10,287 nt of DNA from Cyclobacteriaceae bacterium. Lineage in GTDB: Bacteria > Bacteroidota > Bacteroidia > Cytophagales > Cyclobacteriaceae. Shown one piece after another: positions 6,157 to 10,287 of this stretch. Position 1 is the first letter of the stretch. The number at the start of each line of letters is the position of its first letter. The DNA lies in NCBI GenBank assembly GCA_026994125.1, contig JALWRJ010000575.1, positions 1-10,287 of the forward strand. Direction: 5' to 3'. The notes under the pieces were generated by a model. The model was not told the origin of the DNA. It saw nothing but the letters and a program-made list of their open reading frames with translations, and did no database searches. A program made the translations under genes and the position numbers.

Positions 6157-7496
6157 GAAAAATATTCTTCTACTTGTTGTATCGATTCGGGTTTGCAAAG
6201 TACCACGGCTCTGTCTTTAGGCCTAAATTGAAAATCGCCTTTAGGAATAATGGCTTCGCCTTTGCGAATTACTCCGGCAATAATTACAGAATCGGGCAGA
6301 TCGAGCGAGCGCAGGGTATCGCGGGTTATTTTAGATTCAACCTTTATTATAAACTCCAATACTTCGGCATTTACACCGTGTATCGAAGTAAGGTTTATAA
6401 TATCGCCTTTGCGGATGTACCTAAAAATAAAATTAGCAGCAATCAGCTTTTTGTTAATCATGGTATCTACCCCAATGTTTTGCGATAGGTGTATGTAATC
6501 TACGTTTTCTACCAGTGCAATGGTTTTTTTTACGTTGTGGTCTTTTGCTACCAGGCACGAGATTATATTGGTTTCGGAGTTGCCGGTTACGGCAATAAAG
6601 GCATCCATTTCGTTTAGGCCTTCTTCCTGTAGAAGTTCTACATCGCGAGCATCGCCATGAATTACCATTACATTAGGGAGTGTATCGGCTAGCTCAAAAC
6701 ATTTATCTTTATCCGATTCTATTAGTTTTACATGGTATTTTTTACTGAGTTGTTTGCTGGCATTTATGCCCACTTTGCTACCACCAAGCACCATAACCCT
6801 GCGTAGGCCTTGTTTTTTTTCGCGCGTAGAAAGCATAATTACACGGTCGATAGCCCCGGGTAACGCAATAAAGTAGGCGTGGTCGTTTACCTGAAAAGTA
6901 TCGTACCCGTGAGGGATAATGGTTTCTTTATTGCGCAGGATGGCCACGGTAATAAAACTATTGGTGGGGTCAAGTTTAGAGGCATCCAGCAATGTTTTGC
7001 CGGCCAACGGGCTGTTTTCATGAATAGGCAGGCCAATGAGTGATAGCTTTCCTCCATCAAAATCAAATGAATCGGTGGAGGCAATTTCGCGTAGCAGGCG
7101 TTTAATTTCGCGCCCGGCCAACGATTCGGGCGAAATAATTTCGTCAATACCTAAATCGTATAAATCCAGCTTGTCTTTACGAATTAAAAATTCAATGTTT
7201 TGAATACGTGCAATGGTTTTTTTAACCCCTAAGTGCTTTGCAATAATACAGGTTGAAATATTGGCCTCTTCGGATTCGGTAACCGAAATAAATAAATCGG
7301 AATGATTTACATCGGCTTCTTCGAGCACACTATACGAAGTGGCATTTCCTTTAATGGTAACCACATCCAATTGTTTGGCTAACTGGCTTAGTTTAGCTTC
7401 ATTTAAATCTATAATGGTAATTTCATGGTCTTCAAGTACCAAAAGTTTGGCCAAATGAAACCCTACATCTCCTGCGCCTGCAATTATAATTTTCAT
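6153..7496 (-). CDS. trkA: Trk potassium uptake regulator TrkA
   Basis: The 447-residue cytoplasmic protein has the two-fold TrkA design. The first Rossmann RCK-N domain carries GAGDVG (7-12) with D30 at the end of strand 2 for NAD(H) ribose binding, followed by an RCK-C domain (about 140-222). The second RCK-N domain carries the looser GGSKVG (238-243) with E260, followed by a second RCK-C domain (about 365-447). TrkA proteins bind nucleotides and control TrkH opening. The stop overlaps the trkH start (ATGA), so the two are made together. A TATATTTG promoter element with two flanking palindromes lies 61-68 bases upstream of the ATG. The length and both domain pairs are complete. Confidence 0.95.
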   Translation of the reverse strand: MKIIIAGAGDVGFHLAKLLVLEDHEITIIDLNEAKLSQLAKQLDVVTIKGNATSYSVLEEADVNHSDLFISVTESEEANISTCIIAKHLGVKKTIARIQNIEFLIRKDKLDLYDLGIDEIISPESLAGREIKRLLREIASTDSFDFDGGKLSLIGLPIHENSPLAGKTLLDASKLDPTNSFITVAILRNKETIIPHGYDTFQVNDHAYFIALPGAIDRVIMLSTREKKQGLRRVMVLGGSKVGINASKQLSKKYHVKLIESDKDKCFELADTLPNVMVIHGDARDVELLQEEGLNEMDAFIAVTGNSETNIISCLVAKDHNVKKTIALVENVDYIHLSQNIGVDTMINKKLIAANFIFRYIRKGDIINLTSIHGVNAEVLEFIIKVESKITRDTLRSLDLPDSVIIAGVIRKGEAIIPKGDFQFRPKDRAVVLCKPESIQQVEEYFS

Positions 7497-7547
7497 AGAT
7501 GGGTGCTATAAGCTATAAACCGGAAAGGCATGCTACATAGTTATTGT

Positions 7548-7576
7548 TTTGTTAAACAAATATATTGTTAAACAAT
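7548..7576. repeat. Twin 13-bp palindromes (core TTGTTaAACAA)
   Basis: TTTGTTAAACAAA (7548-7560) and ATTGTTAAACAAT (7564-7576) are each palindromic around a central A and share an identical 11-base core; their centres are 16 bp apart. They flank and overlap the TATATTTG element of the trkA promoter, the usual position for operators. Confidence 0.55.
7557..7564 (-). promoter_or_regulatory. trkA-trkH promoter, -7 element TATATTTG
   Basis: The minus strand reads TATATTTG, a perfect TAnnTTTG match, giving an expected start near 7550 and a leader of about 54 bases. Nineteen bases upstream is only TTTT in place of the -33 TTTG, so the promoter may need an activator or be modest. Confidence 0.5.
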
Positions 7577-7658
7577 GGTCTTAAAAAGTGGAAAGTCTAA
7601 GTATTTTAACTAATAAGAGATTAGGTTTTTTACGTATCGGCCTCAGGTGCTTGCCCGG

Positions 7659-7666
7659 TATCTTTG
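7659..7666 (+). promoter_or_regulatory. -7 element TATCTTTG for the 79-residue gene
   Basis: TATCTTTG fits TAnnTTTG perfectly and ends four bases before the ATG at 7671, so the transcript would be leaderless or nearly so. No clear -33 TTTG is seen. The element argues for the start at 7671 and against the GTG at 7647, which lies upstream of the promoter element. Confidence 0.5.
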
Positions 7667-7670
7667 TGGT

Positions 7671-7910
7671 ATGATAATTTTTAGCACAAATAACGGACTT
7701 AGGAAGAGCTTGGGATATAAAGAGTTGGCCAAAAAGTATTTGGAGCAGTATATGGAATTAAACGAAGATGAGTTTATGGTAAATATGATGTGCCTGTTAG
7801 ACGAGTTAGAGGCCAGCGAAGGGCTAACGTTTGAGCGCATAATGCCTTCGGACTGGAATTTGCTTTTAAAGGCTGTGCGTGTATTAAATGTTTCGCCTTT
7901 GGTAGAATAA
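7671..7910 (+). CDS. Small acidic protein of unknown function
   Basis: The 79-residue protein (MIIFSTNNGLRKSLGYKELA...NVSPLVE) is the only plus-strand gene. I do not recognise its family. It is predicted mostly helical, soluble and acidic in the middle (ELNEDEF, DELEASEG), with no signal peptide, membrane helix or metal-binding motif. It stands alone, divergent from trkA and convergent with the SPOR-like gene, and is closed by a strong shared terminator 14 bases past its stop. The frame is open further upstream to a GTG at 7647, but the promoter element at 7659-7666 supports the ATG at 7671. Its defined promoter and terminator make a real gene likely. A structural or regulatory role cannot be told apart from sequence alone. 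Confidence 0.65.
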   Translation: MIIFSTNNGLRKSLGYKELAKKYLEQYMELNEDEFMVNMMCLLDELEASEGLTFERIMPSDWNLLLKAVRVLNVSPLVE

Positions 7911-7924
7911 TTATATACACCAAT

Positions 7925-7966
7925 TACAAAAAAGGCTTTCTTATTATTAAGAAAGCCTTTTTTGTA
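7925..7966. terminator. Strong bidirectional terminator
   Basis: A perfect 19-bp inverted repeat (7925-7943 with 7948-7966) has a 4-base loop; the stem contains AAAAAAGGCTTTCTTA and its complement. The A-run and T-run on the two sides give a U-tract in both directions. It sits between the convergent stops at 7910 (plus) and 7979 (minus), so it ends both transcripts. Confidence 0.92.
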
Positions 7967-7978
7967 GGAGGGTGCTTT

Positions 7979-8593
7979 TTAAATTACACCTTCTAGTACA
8001 TCTTTAATGGGTACACGTTGACCATCTTTGTAAGGCACAATCCAGGCATCTTTTACACCCATTTCGCGTAAATATTTTTTAAAAGTGTCGGCTTCCCAGT
8101 AGTCTCTAAAAAAGCCAAGGGTAATTTTTTGCAAGCCATCTTCGGTTTCGCCACTAAACATGGGGTTGTTATCGAAAAAGCTCGACATATCTTTTTTCTC
8201 AAAGGCACCTACCTGCACCTTAAATACTACGCCATCCATCGACATAGGTGAGGGGGCTTCGGACGGCTTGTTATTTAAATCGGCTCGGGCTTTGGCTGCG
8301 GCTGCATTGGCGGCTGCTACCTGGCTTTTCATCCGAGCGTTTTCATCCTGCAAAGCCGAAATTTGTGCGTCTTTGTCGCTCATTTTAGACTTTAGTTCGT
8401 CTAATTTATTTTTGGTGTTACTTAACTGTCCTTTAAGCTCACCATTTTCTTCTACCAGTAGTTTAAACCCTTCCAGGTCTTTTTTGTAGGCTTTATATTT
8501 TGCTTTCCACTCTTTTTTTTCTGCTTTAGAAAGCTGCGCCATGGATGAGAAACCAACCACTAATAGAAACGATAACAATACAAGTTTTTTCAT
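7979..8593 (-). CDS. Secreted coiled-coil protein with C-terminal SPOR-like domain
   Basis: With the start at 8593 the product has 204 residues. MKKLVLLSFLLVVGFSSMA-Q is a clear Sec signal peptide, probably cut after A19. Residues 22-108 are highly charged helix with heptad-like spacing, ending in an alanine-rich stretch (93-104), and are followed by a Pro/Ser linker. Residues 121-198 look like a SPOR domain: VFKVQVGAF, then a central strand with ITLGFF, and EADTFKKYLREMGVKDAWIV at the end. SPOR domains bind denuded peptidoglycan, so a periplasmic cell-wall-associated role is likely; automated pipelines often call such Bacteroidota proteins ezrin/radixin/moesin-like because of the coiled coil. 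An upstream ATG at 8659 would add 22 residues that are not signal-like, so I reject it. The gene lies 72 nt after fumC with no terminator between, so the two may be co-transcribed. Confidence 0.8.
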   Translation of the reverse strand: MKKLVLLSFLLVVGFSSMAQLSKAEKKEWKAKYKAYKKDLEGFKLLVEENGELKGQLSNTKNKLDELKSKMSDKDAQISALQDENARMKSQVAAANAAAAKARADLNNKPSEAPSPMSMDGVVFKVQVGAFEKKDMSSFFDNNPMFSGETEDGLQKITLGFFRDYWEADTFKKYLREMGVKDAWIVPYKDGQRVPIKDVLEGVI

Positions 8594-8665
8594 TTTTTCG
8601 ATAAAGTCAAATTGTTTTATGTAGTAAATATTGTAAAATTTAATCAAACTGCCAAGCATTATGTA

Positions 8666-10066
8666 CTAATCCATCGAACCAATCATTTTAGCGGGGTTTA
8701 CCCACGCATCAAATTCTTCGGCTGTAAGGTAGCCTAAATTAAGGGCTTCTTCTTTTAAAGTGGTGCCGTTTTGGTAAGCTGTTTTAGCAATTTTAGCCGC
8801 TTTTTCGTACCCTATATGGGTATTTAGGGCAGTTACCAGCATAAGCGAATTATTAAGATTTCGGGTTAGAATTTCCTGGTTGGGTTTAATACCCACGGCA
8901 CAATTAGCATTAAACGATTGACAAGCATCGCCCAGCAATCTGGCAGAGGTTAATAAATTATACGCCATTACAGGTTTAAAAACATTTAACTCGTAGTGGC
9001 CTGTCATGCCACCTGTGCTTACCGCTACATCGTTACCTATTACTTGCGCACAAACCATGGTAAGGGCTTCGGCCTGGGTGGGGTTTACTTTGCCCGGCAT
9101 AATCGAAGAGCCCGGTTCGTTGGCAGGTATCAGAATTTCGCCAATGCCACTGCGCGGGCCCGATGCCAGCATTCGAATGTCGTTGGCAATTTTCATTAAA
9201 CTAACGGCCAGTTGTTTAAGTGCACCATGGGTTTCAACCAGGGCATCGTGCGCAGCCAGTGCTTCAAACTTGTTTTCGGCACTTACAAAAGGCAGGCCGG
9301 TAAACTCCGCAATTTTGGCGGCTACTTTAGTGGCATATCCTTTGGGCGTGTTAATGCCGGTTCCTACTGCGGTGCCTCCTAACGCCAGTTCCGATAAATG
9401 GCTTAATGTGGTTTTTATGGCTTTTAGGCCGTGGTTAAGTTGCGATACATAACCCGAAAACTCCTGGCCTAGGGTAAGTGGGGTGGCATCCATTAAATGG
9501 GTGCGTCCTATTTTAACCACCTGCATATATTCGTCCGAAAGGCTGGCCAGGGTATTGCGTAGGGCTTCTACGCCCGGTATGGTGGTTTCTACCACCATTT
9601 TATAAATTGCAATGTGCATGCCGGTAGGAAATGTATCGTTTGATGATTGCGATTTGTTTACATCATCGTTGGGATGGATAAATTTATTGCTGTCCTCTAG
9701 CGCCCCTCCATGTAAAACATGAGCACGGTTGGCTATTACTTCGTTTACGTTCATGTTCGATTGTGTGCCCGAACCGGTTTGCCAGATAACCAACGGAAAC
9801 TGATCGTCTAGCTTGCCGGCCAGTATTTCATCGCAAACGGTGGCTATGGCATCTCTTTTTTCCTGTGCCAATACACCCAACTCACAATTAGTGTAAGCGG
9901 CTGCTTTTTTTAAGTAGGCGAACCCACGGATAATTTCGATAGGCATCTGGTGGTTGGGGCCACCAATTTTAAAATTAGTACGCGAGCGTTCGGTTTGGGC
10001 TCCCCAATATTTATCGGCCGGTACTTTTACCTCACCCATGGTGTCTTTTTCTATTCGATATTCCAT
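8666..10066 (-). CDS. fumC: Class II fumarate hydratase
   Basis: This 466-residue enzyme interconverts fumarate and L-malate in the citric acid cycle and needs no iron-sulfur cluster. It is full length for the family and keeps all active-site segments: [14 protein letters not shown] (97-110), [14 protein letters not shown] (131-144), [10 protein letters not shown] (187-196) with the catalytic-site H190, and the signature [11 protein letters not shown] (319-329) with S320, K326 and N328. These positions are offset by two from the E. coli FumC numbering I remember. The ATG at 10066 gives the normal N-terminus ([25 protein letters not shown]). A TACATTTG promoter element lies 36-43 bases upstream. 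The distantly related class II lyases (aspartase, argininosuccinate lyase) are excluded by overall similarity to FumC. Confidence 0.97.
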   Translation of the reverse strand: MEYRIEKDTMGEVKVPADKYWGAQTERSRTNFKIGGPNHQMPIEIIRGFAYLKKAAAYTNCELGVLAQEKRDAIATVCDEILAGKLDDQFPLVIWQTGSGTQSNMNVNEVIANRAHVLHGGALEDSNKFIHPNDDVNKSQSSNDTFPTGMHIAIYKMVVETTIPGVEALRNTLASLSDEYMQVVKIGRTHLMDATPLTLGQEFSGYVSQLNHGLKAIKTTLSHLSELALGGTAVGTGINTPKGYATKVAAKIAEFTGLPFVSAENKFEALAAHDALVETHGALKQLAVSLMKIANDIRMLASGPRSGIGEILIPANEPGSSIMPGKVNPTQAEALTMVCAQVIGNDVAVSTGGMTGHYELNVFKPVMAYNLLTSARLLGDACQSFNANCAVGIKPNQEILTRNLNNSLMLVTALNTHIGYEKAAKIAKTAYQNGTTLKEEALNLGYLTAEEFDAWVNPAKMIGSMD

Positions 10067-10101
10067 TGTGCTATTACTTTAAAGGGCTAAAAATTGTTAA
10101 G

Positions 10102-10109
10102 CAAATGTA
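10102..10109 (-). promoter_or_regulatory. fumC promoter, -7 element TACATTTG
   Basis: The minus strand reads TACATTTG, a perfect TAnnTTTG match 36 bases before the fumC ATG, giving a leader of roughly 28 bases. The position 19 bases upstream reads CTCT, so there is no recognisable -33 element. Confidence 0.5.
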
Positions 10110-10187
10110 GCTATAAAGCATATAAAATAGAGGGGTTTGAACTATTAATACAGGTAGGGTGTTAGCTAAATATTACATTGTTTTCCA

Positions 10188-10208
10188 AATGAATATGATT
10201 TATTCATT
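10188..10208. repeat. Inverted repeat upstream of fumC
   Basis: AATGAATA (10188-10195) and TATTCATT (10201-10208) are perfect inverted repeats around TGATT. With one bulged A the pairing extends to flanking CC/GG. It lies about 80 bases upstream of the fumC -7 element. It may be an operator or a chance AT-rich repeat. Confidence 0.35.
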
Positions 10209-10230
10209 GGTTTTGTAGTTTATTAGGAAG

Positions 10231-10248
10231 CCTGCTTATTAAAGCAGG
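10231..10248. repeat. Short hairpin CCTGCTT-atta-AAGCAGG
   Basis: A perfect 7-bp stem with a 4-base loop lies ten bases before the stronger terminator hairpin at the right edge. It has no U-run directly after it on the plus strand. The two hairpins may form a tandem terminator. Confidence 0.45.
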
Positions 10249-10258
10249 AAAGTTAAGT

Positions 10259-10287
10259 AAAAGGAGAGGATACTCTCCTTTTTTTTT
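10259..10287. terminator. Terminator at the right edge, probably bidirectional
   Basis: AAAAGGAGAG-type arms (10259-10268 with 10273-10282) form a 10-bp stem with loop GATA, followed on the plus strand by T's up to the edge. On the minus strand it is followed by TTTTACTTAACTTT. No plus-strand gene lies upstream in the window, so its main job is probably ending a minus-strand gene to the right. Confidence 0.7.

Noticed and set aside
7647..7670. GTG start extending the 79-residue protein by eight residues
   Set aside because: The best -7 promoter element (7659-7666) lies inside that extension, so a transcript from it cannot include the GTG.
8594..8659. Upstream ATG for the SPOR-like protein, adding 22 residues
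   Set aside because: The added residues are not signal-like, while MKKLVLLSFLLVVGFSSMAQ starting at 8593 is a textbook signal peptide.
9006..9452. Long plus-strand open frame (148 codons) opposite fumC, and a second one at 8996-9199
   Set aside because: It lies wholly antisense to a complete, motif-rich fumarase; its translation is low-complexity Ala/Ser/Pro/Thr-rich with no domain, and there is no promoter element.
1..10287. CRISPR array, insertion sequence, tRNA/rRNA or defence-island hallmarks
   Set aside because: No regularly spaced repeats, transposase-like frames, terminal inverted repeats, cloverleaf-like stretches or nuclease/helicase genes were seen.

Overview
The window looks like a chromosomal segment of a member of the Bacteroidota. 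I judge this from perfect or near-perfect TAnnTTTG promoter elements (Bacteroidota -7 consensus) in front of several genes, almost no Shine-Dalgarno sequences, moderate AT bias, and families such as DUF4178/DUF350 and a coiled-coil SPOR-like protein. A Cytophagales-like lineage is plausible, but the genus cannot be read from the sequence. Every gene except one small one is on the minus strand. There are no mobile elements, tRNAs, rRNAs or CRISPR arrays, and no gene-free stretch exceeds 300 bases (the longest, 10067-10287, is 221).

Read in the direction of minus-strand transcription (right to left), the layout is as follows. (1) A class II fumarase (fumC, 10066-8666) is followed after 72 bases by a secreted coiled-coil/SPOR-like protein (8593-7979). 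(2) A strong 19-bp bidirectional terminator (7925-7966) separates these from the only plus-strand gene, a 79-residue orphan (7671-7910) with a -7 element almost touching its start codon. (3) The Trk potassium uptake operon trkA-trkH (7496-4699) has an ATGA stop/start overlap; its promoter region carries two copies of an 11-bp palindrome. (4) A single DUF805 membrane protein (4609-4265) ends in a hairpin terminator.

(5) The most interesting part is a compact five-gene cassette (4166-74): a soluble zinc-ribbon/DUF4178 protein, a larger membrane-spanning zinc-ribbon/DUF4178 protein, a 67-residue exported or anchored peptide with a Gly/Arg/Ser tail, a single-unit DUF350 two-helix membrane protein, and a seven-helix membrane protein fused to an intact spermidine-synthase (aminopropyltransferase) domain. 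Gene spacings are a 20-nt overlap, then 30, 18 and 18 nt. A further reading frame starts just after the last gene and runs off the left edge. The content parallels the E. coli yjf locus (DUF350, small exported DUF1190 protein, polyamine-linked enzyme). It suggests an envelope system that makes or attaches a polyamine at the membrane, but its function is not established.

The last gene of that cassette has no in-frame ATG near its start. An out-of-frame ATG followed by a six-A run would give a natural N-terminus if the run had seven A's, so a sequencing indel, transcriptional slippage or a true TTG start are all possible.
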